A stretch of 64,000 bases of DNA. Origin: 'Nostoc azollae' 0708. Its GTDB lineage: Bacteria; Cyanobacteriota; Cyanobacteriia; Cyanobacteriales; Nostocaceae. A program made the translations under genes and the position numbers. The stretch lies in assembly GCF_000196515.1 (NCBI RefSeq), contig NC_014248.1, positions 4,220,001 to 4,284,000 on the forward strand, given 5' to 3'. Of the stretch, positions 8,271 through 19,690 are shown one piece after another. The notes below the pieces were generated by a model. The model was not told where the DNA came from. It made no database searches and saw only the letters and a list, made by a program, of their open reading frames with translations. Each line of letters starts with the position of its first letter. Position 1 is the first letter of the stretch.

Positions 8271-9170
8271 CTATTGGCTTGTAGTTGGCACTTTAGCGTT
8301 GAAAGTTTCCATAAAATCAAGACACCTGTACATCTGTTGTTGCATAGTCTCAGCATCAGCATGAAACCGTCCTCCATGACTGGGTAGCACCCACTCAAAG
8401 CAATAATTAGCCAATTTACGCATAGATTTAATCTGTTCTGACCAGGAATACCAGCAGAAATCATGAAAAGCCGCTAAGTGATGGAGGTCTTCTGACCAAG
8501 CAAGATGGTCTCCTGTGAAGAGAAATTTATTCTTGTACAGTAAAACTGTATGTCCTTTGCTGTGGCCGGGAACGGGGATAATTAATAAATTTGCTGTGAG
8601 TGGAAATGGTTCTGAACCTGTTAACTGTATTTCTATATTCTGTGTATCTGTAGAAATATCATCAATATGTAAAATGCGTTGACAGTGAAAATGTTCCGCA
8701 AATTTTTGATGTTCAGCGATGTCGTCTTTGTGAGATAGGAACATATAACTAATTCCTCCCATCTCTTCTAGACGCTTAACTAAAGAACGGGTAAAGCGGG
8801 GAGAATCTACCAAAATGTTACCTTCTGGCAGTTGAATTAAATAACTAGTACCGCCAAAAGATTTTTCTGAATGATAGCCGCAATGGTAAACACTTTCATC
8901 TATAAAAATCGGGAAAGTTTGCTGCACAGATTTAATCTCTTTTGGTATTTCTACTGTACCAATAGAACTGGTAGGACATGATAAAAGTGCTTGCAGTGCT
9001 GATAATCTTTCTGTTTGATTTGTGGGTTGGTGATGAACTGCCGATTGTTCACCAATACGAGAAAATACCTCAGGAGTCATCCAGCGACAGGTATAACAAT
9101 CAATACAAGTGGTATCAACATAAAAATCGCCGTTGACGTTTTGAGGTCGGCGCTGATTTAAATAGGCCAT
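8271..9170 (-). CDS. MBL-fold metallo-hydrolase with N-terminal Cys motif, 299 aa
   Basis: The N-terminus has a ferredoxin-like CxxCxxC (CIDCYTC, residues about 22-28) reading TCIDCYTCRWMTPEVF. A metallo-beta-lactamase domain follows: the HxHxDH motif is replaced by SHKDDIAEHQKF, followed by PVPGHSKGHTV, LFTGDHLAW and the C-terminal LPSHGGRFH. Cyanobacterial proteins with this layout are annotated as MBL-fold hydrolases of unknown substrate. The altered first metal motif (SHKDD rather than THxHxD) retains Asp and His and may still bind metal. The gene is monocistronic and 71 bp upstream of the divergently placed end of lysS on the same strand. Confidence 0.85.
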   Translation of the reverse strand: MAYLNQRRPQNVNGDFYVDTTCIDCYTCRWMTPEVFSRIGEQSAVHHQPTNQTERLSALQALLSCPTSSIGTVEIPKEIKSVQQTFPIFIDESVYHCGYHSEKSFGGTSYLIQLPEGNILVDSPRFTRSLVKRLEEMGGISYMFLSHKDDIAEHQKFAEHFHCQRILHIDDISTDTQNIEIQLTGSEPFPLTANLLIIPVPGHSKGHTVLLYKNKFLFTGDHLAWSEDLHHLAAFHDFCWYSWSEQIKSMRKLANYCFEWVLPSHGGRFHADAETMQQQMYRCLDFMETFNAKVPTTSQ

Positions 9171-9433
9171 GTGAATTCCTGATTACATGACTAAAGGGTG
9201 TTATGGATCTAGACTATCAAGGTTTAGCTGAGGTTATGGATCTCTAGAGAGGTAACTTTGTTGTCAATGGGAATAAGTTTATCTCGATGCCTTTCTAAAA
9301 GTGCTATCGCTTAGTTCTGGAGTTTAGACTAAATCGGTGATGTTCAAGAAAAAAATGAGGTCTGTATTCAATCAGACCTCCTAGTAGTAGAAACTGAGAG
9401 AAGTACTACCAACTCTCCTCTCACCTGCCAATA
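9171..9433. other. Intergenic with a hairpin at 9357-9380
   Basis: No gene is visible. GAGGTCTG (9357-9364) and CAGACCTC (9373-9380) form a perfect 8-bp stem with an 8-base loop. It immediately precedes a transposase-like remnant, so it may be an IS end or a terminator. Confidence 0.4.
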
Positions 9434-9870
9434 TGAAACGTGCCAGATTAGAAGAATTCTTTCAAGCAGCCTACAAACATCTAGGTAGGGCTAAATGCGG
9501 TTCATGACTTGGGAATTGTGGTTAGCTCGTGATATCCTTACCGACAATCCTCTACCTTGGCAGAAGTTGATAAATTGAGCCCTGGAAGAGTTGCTCAAGC
9601 GTTGGGTGGAGTTTTTGCAGTCATTGCTAGTCCCACCTGTACACCCAAACCTCACGGAAAGTCTCCTGGTTGACTTATATATTCAACCAGTCTAAAAACG
9701 ACATAAGTATTTGTCAAAATTACAGCAATAATGTGCGAAAGAAATTGAAATATTGAATGAAGTTGATAGTTTGCGGGAATTGTTGACCGCTGAAAATACA
9801 AACTTGCTCAAAAATTACAAAACTGAATGCTTAAATATCGGCCCACCTGACAAATTTAACTATCAGCAAT
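9434..9870 (+). pseudogene. Degraded transposase-like remnant
   Basis: The ATG at 9434 opens MKRARLEEFFQAAYKHLGRAK, which resembles the N-terminus of a putative cyanobacterial transposase family. The frame breaks after about 25 codons. Later sequence in other frames (WLARDILTDNPLPWQKLI, LLKRWVEFLQSLLVPPVHP, LNEVDSLRELLTAENTNLL) is protein-like but does not belong to the same recognisable protein. At least three stops interrupt it. The assignment rests only on the first 20 residues. Confidence 0.3.
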
Positions 9871-9893
9871 GATATAACCATGAGAACTGTGGG

Positions 9894-10916
9894 TTAAATT
9901 ACAGCCGATTCTAACATCTTGATTGTGCCATTATCAGCATCTATTTCTACCTGTAAACCAACCGGGATTGTAAATTTATGGTGTTTGATATGACCAATGA
10001 TAGAGCCATACCAAGCTGGAATATTTAATGGCTTGATATGTTGTTGTAATATTTGCATGAAAGTAAATGATTGTTGATCTGAAGGTTGGCAATTTGTGCA
10101 TTGTCCAAACATCCACCCAGAAATTTGATTGATAATACCAGCATTTTTAAACTGCGTTAACATTCTGTCTATGTGATAAATATCTTCACCAATATCTTCC
10201 AAAAATAAAATACTGTGATGCCATGATGGTAAATAAGGAGAACCTACCATTGCAGCGACAACTGATAAATTACCACCAATTAATCTACCTTGAGCTTTTC
10301 CTGGTGTAATTAATTCTCTTCTTCCTTCATTAGTGGAAGTATTTTCCATTGTTAATTATTCTGCATTAAATAAGAGCCGTTGAAAGTAATCAACTCTAAA
10401 TTGATTCCAGTTAGAAGTAGCAACTGAGCGATGAAATGTAATTAACTGAATGCGGGCATTAATCGCTAATAATAAAGAAGTAATATGGCTATATCCGAGG
10501 ATAATTTTGGGATGGGAACGAATCAGAGTTTAACTAAGTAAAGGCAAAATCCGATTACAACCCCAACTGCCACGCATAGCGATAATTGCTTTTACAGATT
10601 TATCGACAAACATGGCGTGAATATCTTTGGCGCGGTTTATGTCTGTTCCTGCTAAATATCCATTATGATCTAAAATATGTGCGCCTTTTTTTATTTTTAA
10701 TCCTAAGTTTGTAAAAGTTTGTTTGGCATCTTTTATATCTTTGGTTTCAATGATACCCGCAGGAGAAATTAAGCCTATAGTATCGCCTATTTTTAGACGT
10801 GGTGGTTTAATAGTAGTATGTGGAGAAAGTTGATTTTGGGCGATAGCTGGGGGAATTTGGGTGGCTATGGTGGTTAGTCCCAGGGTGGTAAGAAATTGAC
10901 GACGGTTGATGTGCAT
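9894..10916 (-). pseudogene. LD-carboxypeptidase (peptidase family S66), two nonsense codons
   Basis: A single reading frame runs over the whole interval (about 340 codons), broken only by TAA at 10530-10532 and another TAA near 10353. The N-terminus is a twin-arginine type signal (MHINRRQFLTTLGLTTIATQ). S66 signatures follow: RLKIGDTIGLISPAG, RGSWGCNRILPLL and, just after the first stop, the nucleophile Ser in ILGYSHITSLLL. The C-terminal block (GRLIGGNLSVVAAMVGSPYL, then FLEDIGEDIYHIDRML) is intact. The enzyme would have cleaved the L,D bond of murein tetrapeptides during cell-wall recycling. The lesions look recent, as there are no frameshifts. Confidence 0.85.
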
Positions 10917-11159
10917 TGGCGAATAGAGGGTTAATAATTACAGCAATTATTGCAAACAGCAGGATATCAAAAAGGTGGTTTAGAAAATAGAAGAACAGCA
11001 AGAAAGATATCGCTACATATAAACCCATAGAAACATATAAACCCATTGAAAAATCGCCCTGAAAGTTTTCAAATATTTCATGATGCTTTATTAAAATTAA
11101 TTAATATTTAATTAATTTTAATACAATTCAATTGTAAACTAAAGAGAATTAAAGAATCT

Positions 11160-11521
11160 ATGCCACTAAAACGGTTTATTATTAGGGAATGGGTGTTGAC
11201 CAGCACGGACAAGAACTCACGGTAGCAGCAGCAAGGGCGCTGAGAAATGGGATCGCACACAATGCCTTACTCGGTATCATGGAAATAGCTGGGTTATAAG
11301 ACCCCAATGAGATGATTGTAGAAGTCAAGGTAGCTGTACCCTACCCCGAACAAGTAAGGGAAGCAGAAGTATTAGCCGTCCTTCCCTGTGGTAAAAAAAC
11401 CCTGACTGTAGAAGCAGGGGGAATGGTAGTTGATGGTTTAGCTATACCCTCCCTCAATGATAAAAATCACGAAATGTTGATAGCAGTTGCAGCGGTGACA
11501 GTTTTAGTAGAAACTGAATAA
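11160..11521 (+). pseudogene. Lin0512 family protein, broken
   Basis: Begins MPLKRFII, then a frameshift near 11185. The frame of DQHGQELTVAAARALRNGIA follows, then an in-frame TAA after EIAGL (near 11297), then an intact C-terminal half from DPNEMIVEVKVAVPYPEQV to VTVLVETE. The order and spacing match the ~120-aa Lin0512 family. Its function is unknown; members are small conserved proteins in cyanobacteria and Firmicutes. Two lesions make it non-functional. Confidence 0.65.
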
Positions 11522-11557
11522 CCAACAAGCTAACAACAACATGGTATACACAAAATC

Positions 11558-12422
11558 ATGAATATAGAACAACATTGGGAACAATTATTTGGATACTTGC
11601 CCATAGATGGTATTTCTATGCAGGGTACATGGACTGTTTATTCACCAGGAAAACAAGTTATCAAATCTGCTCAAGGCATTATAAATTTGCGTCCCAATAC
11701 TCATAATATAGTCATTAACCACACCAATCAATTTCCCTCACCTGATGGCAGTAAAGTAGAAAAATAATGGCAAATACCCAAAGAAACTACTAATTTAGCT
11801 GATGGTTTTGAAGATGGTAGTAAAGCTAAACATCGAAATCACTATCAATATATAAAGAATATAAAGATGGCAAAACAGAAATTAAAACCTTTCGTCCCTA
11901 TAAAAAACCAACTATTAGAGCTTGATTTTTAGATAATAGCTTTACTGCCTGTTCTCCAAAATTAAAAATTGGCTCAATCTTTGGTTTTGACACTGGGTTA
12001 TAGGTATGAAAATATAAGAGCAGAAGCCATTACCATTTATGATGAAAGTGGTAATTTGCAAAAGATTACATTCATTGACGAACAAATAGGAACTCTTCCG
12101 CAATTAACGACTAATTTACCTCGACAAGAAGTCAGCGGTAATTGGTAGGGAATGGCTAAAAAAATCACCGCAGAATTGACAATATTTTTACCTAAAGTAA
12201 CCTCATGGCAACCATTAGAAAATTTAGCTAAGGATTATCAAACTTTGTATTTATCCAAGAGTGTTTCTAGTAGTTGCCCTCAGACAATAGTTGGTCGGCA
12301 AGAATTTCCATATGTGGTAGATTAGCTGGTCCGACCTAGTTTATTACTACGTGGTATTCGCAAACATGAAACTTCTAATTTTACGAATTTCACCCTAGAA
12401 ACCTTCACTCTTAGTGATTAAC
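11558..12422 (+). pseudogene. DUF3598 family protein, multiply broken
   Basis: Opens as DUF3598 (MNIEQHWEQLFGYLPIDGIS, GTWTVYSPGKQVIKSAQGI), then a TAA at 11765, with continued family-like sequence in the same or shifted frames (WQIPKETTNLADGFEDGS, ENIRAEAITIYDESGNLQKI, SCPQTIVGRQEFPYVV, then RPSLLLRGIRKHETSNFTNF). DUF3598 has a lipocalin-like fold and is abundant in cyanobacteria. At least four stops or shifts are visible, so this is old decay. Confidence 0.6.
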
Positions 12423-12529
12423 TTTGATTTTTCGCGTTAAACTAAATTTATGGGGATTCATTGAGATAAATTGGGGTCATCTCTGGCCGTAAGTTCAATC
12501 ACCCATTTATCTTCATCACTTCAGTTACA

Positions 12530-12868
12530 ATGTGCCTAGAGCCTAATAAATCACTCGAAATTCAGGATATTATCGGACTTAAACCGCAACACTTTGCTGA
12601 TTTAATCAGAACTGCACAATTAGTTTTTGATCCTGCTGCGGGACTTTCTGGTAGAAATGTAAAGATTGACTGGGAAGATGTTGGCATTCCTAGTGATGTA
12701 GCAGATAATCTCAGAGAACTTGGTCAAGAATATCAGTATGCTTCTCCTCATCTTCCCCCTGAAGTTGTTTGGAGTAAGTTAACTACGTCATCTCGAATTT
12801 GGTTTATTGAGAACAAAGATAGTTTGTGGCGGTTTGAAGAAATTCTCCCTGCACTTGACGAAGACTAA
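12530..12868 (+). CDS. Hypothetical protein, 112 aa
   Basis: An uninterrupted ORF with balanced composition (IIGLKPQHFADLIRTAQLVF, WEDVGIPSDVADNLRELGQ, LTTSSRIWFIENKDSLWRFE). It has no signal peptide, membrane segment or known motif. The short acidic C-terminus (ALDED) and lack of neighbours in operon leave the function open. I do not recognise the family. It is flanked by pseudogenes, yet it has no lesion, which suggests either selection or recent arrival. Confidence 0.55.
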   Translation: MCLEPNKSLEIQDIIGLKPQHFADLIRTAQLVFDPAAGLSGRNVKIDWEDVGIPSDVADNLRELGQEYQYASPHLPPEVVWSKLTTSSRIWFIENKDSLWRFEEILPALDED

Positions 12869-13414
12869 GAAGCTGAAATATATTCAGCAATATACGTTGG
12901 AACTAGGATGCAGCTAGTTTGTATCCTATTTTCTATTTTCAAAATTTTGTTTCATGATATGAAATAAGTACCTGGGCAAAATTAATTAAACATTTTTGGG
13001 AAAAACAGAAATCTTTGTCTTGCTTATCTGTTCCCTGGTCCCTCCTCTAAATTTACAATTTATTTTGCAAGACCACTTATTTGTTTTTAAACTATCACCT
13101 AAAGAATAAAACTGCCAGCGATTTTGTTGTTAGAGGTTATTTTAAAATTTTCTGGCTGTGACGTTAGGCACTTATTGATCCCCCCTAACCCCCCTAATAA
13201 GGGGGACTTAGGGGGATATAAAAGTTTTTGATACATCACTAAAGACTTTTCAAACATCCTCTTAGATTAACAATTTTTTAAGTCTTATGCTATTGTGCTT
13301 TACAATATGGTTTGAGTAGAGTTCAGGTAGATATTTTTTGGTTTAATTTTCTCTAGAAATCAACCCGTAACTGGATTCAAAGTGTTAAAATTCAATTTTA
13401 ATATCTGACAAGAG
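12869..13414. other. Long intergenic region
   Basis: No coding sequence is supported over 546 bp. It contains the C/G-rich palindrome at 13178-13217 and is otherwise AT-rich. The promoter of the exported protein gene at 13415 should lie at its right end. Confidence 0.5.
13178..13217. repeat. C-tract/G-tract palindromic repeat
   Basis: ATCCCCCCTAACCCCCCT is followed after four bases by AGGGGGACTTAGGGGGAT, forming a near-perfect long hairpin. Elements of this composition are dispersed in many Nostocales intergenic regions. Confidence 0.75.
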
Positions 13415-13951
13415 ATGTTCATGAAAATTTCTGTTTTTAGGCTTTTTCTAACTTCCTTAGGATTGATATCTGGCTTTGTAGCTGTGAATTTCTATAACAC
13501 GAGTGCTGTTTTAGCAGAAGCCCCACTAGAACATTCTCAATTGTTAGTTAATGGTAAACATATTACTGTTAAGAAATCTGAATTTGGGGTGAGAATAGTT
13601 GATGCTAAGGGTAAAGCTAATTTTTTCCCCACTTCTAAAGTACCCTTAAAGAAGGGTGATGCTTATGGTTGGCGAATTAAACTGCAAAATTATCAGGGTA
13701 AGGTAAGATGGCGTGAAGTTTTGCGCTTACCAAAAGCACCAGAAACCTGGGCTACACAGGAAGATGAGAATTTTTATTTATCAGCAGACGGAACTACTGC
13801 GGTGACGAAACGCACGGAAACATCTGCAAATGGTGTAATTGAAAATTTTTGGAAAATAGCTCCCGGTGATCCTCTTGGTAAACATAAAATAGAGGTTTAT
13901 GTTGATGAGCGTTTAGTAGCAACTTTTGAGTTTGAAATGGTTGCATTTTAG
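13415..13951 (+). CDS. Exported hypothetical protein, 178 aa
   Basis: The N-terminus is a clear secretion signal: Lys-containing start (MFMKISVFR), a hydrophobic core (LFLTSLGLISGFVAV) and a probable cleavage after AVLA. The mature part (~145 aa) is rich in beta-strand-like segments (GKHITVKKSEFGVRIVDAKG, YGWRIKLQNYQGKVRWREVL, GKHKIEVYVDERLVATFEFE) and looks like a single immunoglobulin-like or beta-sandwich domain. No catalytic motif is seen. It probably acts in the periplasm. An ATG two codons downstream (13421) is an equally good start. It is intact among pseudogenes. Confidence 0.7.
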   Translation: MFMKISVFRLFLTSLGLISGFVAVNFYNTSAVLAEAPLEHSQLLVNGKHITVKKSEFGVRIVDAKGKANFFPTSKVPLKKGDAYGWRIKLQNYQGKVRWREVLRLPKAPETWATQEDENFYLSADGTTAVTKRTETSANGVIENFWKIAPGDPLGKHKIEVYVDERLVATFEFEMVAF

Positions 13952-14266
13952 TCAACATTCAGCATTGTTGATTAAAAATATGAATAGGTTTCGTGCCAAG
14001 GCTTAAATAAAGTCTTGGCAAAAGATTTTATTTTTTATCTGCTTAATATTTTAAAATTTAAATATGATATGGTTATTAATTTGGAAATGTATCTATTAGT
14101 CTGTCAACCCAAAAATTACGGGTGAAGGGAAGCAGCGGAAGAATAGAAATTTTTTTCCTGTCATTACCCGTCAAAATATCTTTGATAGACTACTAAGTCA
14201 GTTGCTATTAAAAAATCAACATACATCGGTGTTATCGTGCCAACTTACTTATTGACGGGTTAGTAG
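13952..14266. other. Intergenic with a small MITE-like inverted repeat at 14097-14192
   Basis: TAGTCTGTCAA (14097-14107) and TTGATAGACTA (14182-14192) are inverted repeats with one mismatch, and an inner pair (ACGGGT / ACCCGT) is also inverted, bounding about 96 bp. This looks like a small non-autonomous element. It sits directly before the point where the glycerol kinase remnant begins, so it may mark the deletion that removed the 5' half of that gene. Confidence 0.45.
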
Positions 14267-15118
<852 letters not shown>

Positions 15119-15326
15119 ATGTAAACTTGAGTTTTTAACCAACCTTTGCACCCGAAAGTCTTATTTCGAAGATGCTAATTTTGGAACGATTTAGAGGTGA
15201 AACTGAAAATAATACCAACTCAATAAAATAATACAACAATCGCTACATCTTATGAGTAATATCCATCAGTGATTATCCAATAATCTACCCTACAAATATT
15301 TTAGGCGTTTAGATCGCAATTACCTT

Positions 15327-15947
15327 TTACCTCAATAACAACAGGTTCTTGATTACCGTCAACTTGCTTTTTTGCCCACGAAACTTAACAGATAGTATAT
15401 TATTTTTGAGTAGAGTAAACTTCAACCCTAATATAGGTTCAACTATGCAGCTCATTTTTAAATAACGAATTGCTGTTAGACGTCCATGAGTTAGGAAAAG
15501 CTGCGGATCATTATTTTTTAGGCTTCTCCATAAATTGATAAAAAAACATTTTTCTACTTTGACGGAATTGTCATAACCATTGTTAACATAATTAATTATG
15601 TAACAATCTATATTCTGATTAGGAGGAAGTAGTTTATCGAGTAATAAAAAACGATCGCGTAACTCAGAAATTTTGTCTGCGCTATAGCCATTAAAGTTCA
15701 CCTCTATCATGTTGTTTCCCTGTCCCTGTGGACATGGCTTTAGGGTAAGAACAAAGGTAGTTTTACCCTTTATGGATTCTGGTAAAACACTTTCTACCTG
15801 CATTATTGTGGCTTCATTTTGGTAAGTATAGTGAATTTGCTTTTTAGAATAATGCTGTTCTCGGTGCAGACTACGTAAGGCAGCTTCTTGTGCTGAATCA
15901 ACAGATGAAATCAGAACTATCAGGCTTTGATCTATCAGAATCTTAAG
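15327..15947 (-). pseudogene. Unidentified gene, 5' part removed by an IS701-like insertion
   Basis: The minus-strand frame is open over about 205 codons (ILIDQSLIVLISSVDSAQEA, IKGKTTFVLTLKPCPQGQG, DRFLLLDKLLPPNQNIDCY) and ends at 15327. The upstream boundary is exactly the outer end of the IS at 15948, and the first residues of the nominal ORF are IS sequence. I do not recognise the family. The truncation means the native start is lost or lies beyond the inverted IS pair. Confidence 0.45.
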
Positions 15948-17305
15948 GGGACGTAAACAAAAATCAAGGCCAAATGTAGCCCAAACTAGCTCTATTAGAA
16001 GGAAACACGTCCGGATTCCAGTTGAACCAATCAATAAATAGAAAAGATATGGCTGTTCTCAACGCTTCTAAAGCTGCAGTAAAAGTATTCAAAGGTTTCT
16101 TAGCCCACCTTGGTCTTAATCCTCCAGTCCACTGATGGCAAAGAATAAAAGTGTAGGCACAGAAAACCAAAATAAAATGGCGCAGTCAACTGCTATTATC
16201 TCCAACTTGATCTTCTTTGAGTCCTAACCGTCCCTTGGCTTCCCTGTAAACAAGTTCTACCCAATTTCTTTGAGAATATGTATCAACTATCCATTGGGGT
16301 GTGACAATTGATGAAGAAATATTGGTAATCAAGTAGTCAATATCAGTGGCTTGAGAGAAAGTAGAAGCCTTGATGACGATAGCAATATTGCCCTTTCCAG
16401 TTAAGGGTGATATTTCTACTTCTTGAGTTACTACCCATAATGTTCTGGGTTTATCTAACTCCAGTTGAATTTCTGTAAAAGCCTCTTGGGGTAAACTTTG
16501 TGCTAATTCATCTAACCTAATTATTTGTGGACTATCCTCTTGGTCACTGGCAAGGACTTTGGGATTTTTAGCTAATCCTCCTCAATACTTTAAATGCCGA
16601 TTCTCTATCTTTAATAAGGAAGATGTATTGTGGCCATATCCAGCATCTATAATTACTATTCCTGGTTGATAACCACGGCTTAATGTCAGATCTATTAATT
16701 TAATTCCTAACTCAGGTTTATTCTCAAATAGAGGGTCTTGTTTTCCTTTGGTTCAAGAATCACCGTGGTGATATAACTCTATATTTAATGGTAAGCTTTT
16801 ACTGCCATCATAATAGATCTATGTGTTGTTACTACTACTATTCCATTGTCCCTTTTCCCAATTTCTCCAATATATTTTCTTCCTACTCCATCCCTAAAAT
16901 TCCCGCTTTTTCTATGGACAGAATCATCAATTATTAAGCTAAGTCCTCTGGTGATTCTCCTCTGACTACACTTGTTCATAATCTCTAACTGACACTCATT
17001 GACTTGGGAACTGGACCAAGGTGCTTCAGTTAAAACGTGGTGTAATCGGTGGTAGGTCACCCCTAGGGCATTCTCTGCCATTTTAAATAGGTTTTTTCTC
17101 TCACTTTCACCCAATCATCTCCCTAAGTCATGTCTAAACTCTGTTTTTTGCGCTTGATGAGTAAATACATCATCAAATGACACAATCTTTCAAACCATGG
17201 TGCCATTGCTGCGGCAGTGGTTTCTTTCATCAGCTTCTTTTAACGTGAAAGCTACACCAAAACCGCACCATACTCCTTTTTACTCTTAACTTTTGTTTAA
17301 GTCCC
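15948..17305 (-). mobile_element. IS701-like insertion sequence, copy 1 (inactive)
   Basis: A 1358-bp element with ends GGGACGTAAACAAAAATCAAG (first 20 bases similar to) and GGGACTTAAACAAAAG at the other end, in minus orientation. The transposase is broken into fragments: an N-terminal part near 17235-17130 (METTAAAMAPWFERL-like), ALGVTYHRLHHVLTEAPWSS in 16785-17114, and C-terminal pieces (VFCAYTFILCHQWTGGL at 15964-16170). Frameshifts and stops, including a TGA in the LKY(stop)GGLAKNPKV segment, are shared with copy 2. The flanking bases (CTTAAG outside, GGTAAC inside) do not form a target duplication. Confidence 0.8.
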
Positions 17306-18046
17306 GGTAACTACCTAGATGAAGTAATTGATAAAATTAATCGTACTATTGCTGATAGTAAAGGGGTAAAACTAGATGTAGTCTAGTCGGAAAATGCCTT
17401 TCCAGGTTATGGCGAACATGGTCAAGCTGTTCTCAACCAGCAAATTGGCAACATGAACGAGTATGCATTGTTTGTTGGTATTATGTGGAATCCTATAGGG
17501 ACTCTAACACCCCGTGCTGAGTCTGGTACAGTTGAAGAATTTGAGAGGGCTGTTAAATCCTGGCAGAAAAATAGTCAGCTTGAAATATGGTTTTACTTTC
17601 GACAATCACCAGCACAACTTAATACAGAATAAGCACTAAAACAGCGACGAAATGTATTAGCATTCAAGAAAAAAATTCAAATAAAAGTATTGATCCGAGA
17701 ATACTCTGCTCCTGCAAACTTCCGCGATAAATTCCGTGAGCATATATCTTAATAGTTAAGCAAACGTGAAAGTAAAACTCTGCAACCCAGTGTCACTGCG
17801 TCCAAAAACACTAAATTGTCATTTCCAGTAACTGGGATTTCAAAATCTTAGACCACTACAATAGATAGTCGGAAGAAATCAAATTTATTGTCCACACAGA
17901 AAAAGACGAAGGTAAAGTCATCTCCCACAGTAAAGAAACAATTAGCTGCTAGAAAAATTTCCACACTTCGTTCTCAAAAAAGTGTTAATAATTCAGGTGC
18001 ATGGATTTTGTTAGATGACAAATTATACTTAAGTGAATCTGTTACC
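17306..18046 (+). pseudogene. DUF4062-like protein fragment between two IS copies
   Basis: Reads YLDEVIDKINRTIADSKGVK, a stop, then ENAFPGYGEHGQAVLNQQIG, MNEYALFVGIMWNPIGTLTP, ESGTVEEFERAVKSWQKN, EIWFYFRQSPAQLNTE, a stop, then YSAPANFRDKFREHI near 17720-17750. This is the N-terminal 'TIR/toll-like' DUF4062 pattern (conflict-associated STAND/NACHT NTPases and defence proteins). After about 17760 the sequence becomes Ser/Lys-rich (TTIDSRKKSNLLSTQKKTKV) and ends NNSGAWILLDDKLYLSESV at the second IS. Both ends are cut by the IS copies. Confidence 0.5.
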
Positions 18047-19404
18047 GGGACTTAAACAAAAGTTAAGAGTAAAAAGGAGTATGGTGCGGTTTTGGTGTAG
18101 CTTTCACGTTAAAAGAAGCTGATGAAAGAAACCACTGCCGCAGCAATGGCACCATGGTTTGAAAGATTGTGTCATTTGATGATGTATTTACTCATCAAGC
18201 GCAAAAAACAGAGTTTAGACATGACTTAGGGAGATGATTGGGTGAAAGTGAGAGAAAAAACCTATTTAAAATGGCAGAGAATGCCCTAGGGGTGACCTAC
18301 CACCGATTACACCACGTTTTAACTGAAGCACCTTGGTCCAGTTCCCAAGTCAATGAGTGTCAGTTAGAGATTATGAACAGGTGTAGTCAGAGGAGAATCA
18401 CCAGAGGAGTTAGCTTAATAATTGATGATTCTGTCCATAGAAAAAGCGGGAATTTTAGGGATGGAGTAGGAAGAAAATATATTGGAGAAATCGGGAAAAG
18501 GGATACTGGAATAGTAGTAGTAACAACACATACATCTATTATGATGGCAGTAAAAGCTTACCATTACATATAGAGTTATATCACCACGGTGATTCTTGAC
18601 CCAAAGGGAAACAAGACCCTCTATTTAATAAGAAACCTGAGTTAGGAATTAAATTAATAGATCTGACCTTAAGCGGTGGTTATCAACCAGGAATAGTAAT
18701 TATAGATGCTGGATATGGCCACAATACATCTTCCTTATTAAAGATAGAGAATCGGCATTTAAAGTATTGAGGAGGATTAGCTAAAAATCCCAAAGTCCTT
18801 GCCAGTGACCAAGAGGATAGTCCACAAATAATTAGGTTAGATGAATTAGCACAAAGTTTACCCCAAGAGGCTTTTACAGAAATTCAACTGGAGTTAGATA
18901 AACCCAGAACATTATGGGTAGTAACTCAAGAAGTAGAAATATCACCCTTAACTGGAAAGGGCAATATTGCTATCGTCATCAAGGCTTCTACTTTCTCTCA
19001 AGCCACTGATATTGACTACTTTATGACCAATGTTTCTTCATCAACTGTCACACCCTAATGGATAGTTGATACATATTCTCAAAGAAATTGGGTAGAACTT
19101 GTTTACAGGGAAGCCAAGGGACGGTTAGGACTCAAAGAAGATCAAGTTGGAGATAATAGCAGTTGACTGCGCCATTTTATTTTGGTTTTCTGTGCCTACA
19201 CTTTTATTCTTTGCCATCAGTGGACTGGAGGATTAAGACCAAGGTGGGCTAAGAAACCTTTGAATACCTTTACTGAAGCTTTAGAAGCGTTGAGAACAGC
19301 CATATCTTTTCTATTTACTGATTGGTTCAACTGGAATCCGGACGTGTTTCCTTCTGATAGAGCCAGTTTGGGCTACATTTGGCCTTGATTTTTGTTTACG
19401 TCCC
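18047..19404 (+). mobile_element. IS701-like insertion sequence, copy 2 (inactive)
   Basis: Also 1358 bp, nearly identical to copy 1 but inverted. It contains the transposase pieces MKETTAAAMAPWFERLCHLM (18122), ALGVTYHRLHHVLTEAPWSS (18238-18573), IEISPLTGKG-type middle section and VFCAYTFILCHQWTGGL (19182-19388). Shared lesions with copy 1 include the TGA after LKY and the TGA after DNSS. It has one additional TAA (18/19 kb, in VTP-WIVDTYS, near 19057) that copy 1 lacks. GTTA occurs just before the CC-GGGAC end and just after the GTCCC end, a plausible 4-bp target duplication. Confidence 0.8.
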
Positions 19405-19690
19405 GTTAGGAAGTATCGTTTTTCATAAGAACCAAGCGTGATTGTAGTGCCAATGGGATAACGCCAAGGTTTTCCAAGTTTTTTATCAGGGTCTAAGTTG
19501 CGATTACCAATGTGTTCTTGAAGAGCAGTTTCAATATCTAAATCGAGTTTATCCTGTTTACCTCTGTAAACTAGTTTAAGAAATTGCCCTTGAACACTGG
19601 AGTCTCTGATGAGTTCCTGGTGCTGTAGAAGTACAAACTTTACCTTATATTCAAAAGCAAACTGTTGTAGATTCTCAAAGAGTAACCTCG
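19405..19690 (-). pseudogene. Gene fragment on the minus strand, unidentified
   Basis: The minus strand reads without stops for about 95 codons (LQQFAFEYKVKFVLLQHQEL, QGQFLKLVYRGKQDKLDLD, LGKPWRYPIGTTITLGSYEK) and is cut at its downstream end by IS copy 2. The 'YPIGTTITLG...YFL' segment is faintly like the macro-type (DUF6430) domain seen in some defence proteins, but this is a weak resemblance. Its start abuts the PIN-domain remnant, so it is truncated at both ends. Confidence 0.35.

Noticed and set aside
10807-11046. Hydrophobic 79-codon minus-strand ORF
   Set aside because: It overlaps the S66 signal peptide in another frame and has no support from a ribosome binding site.
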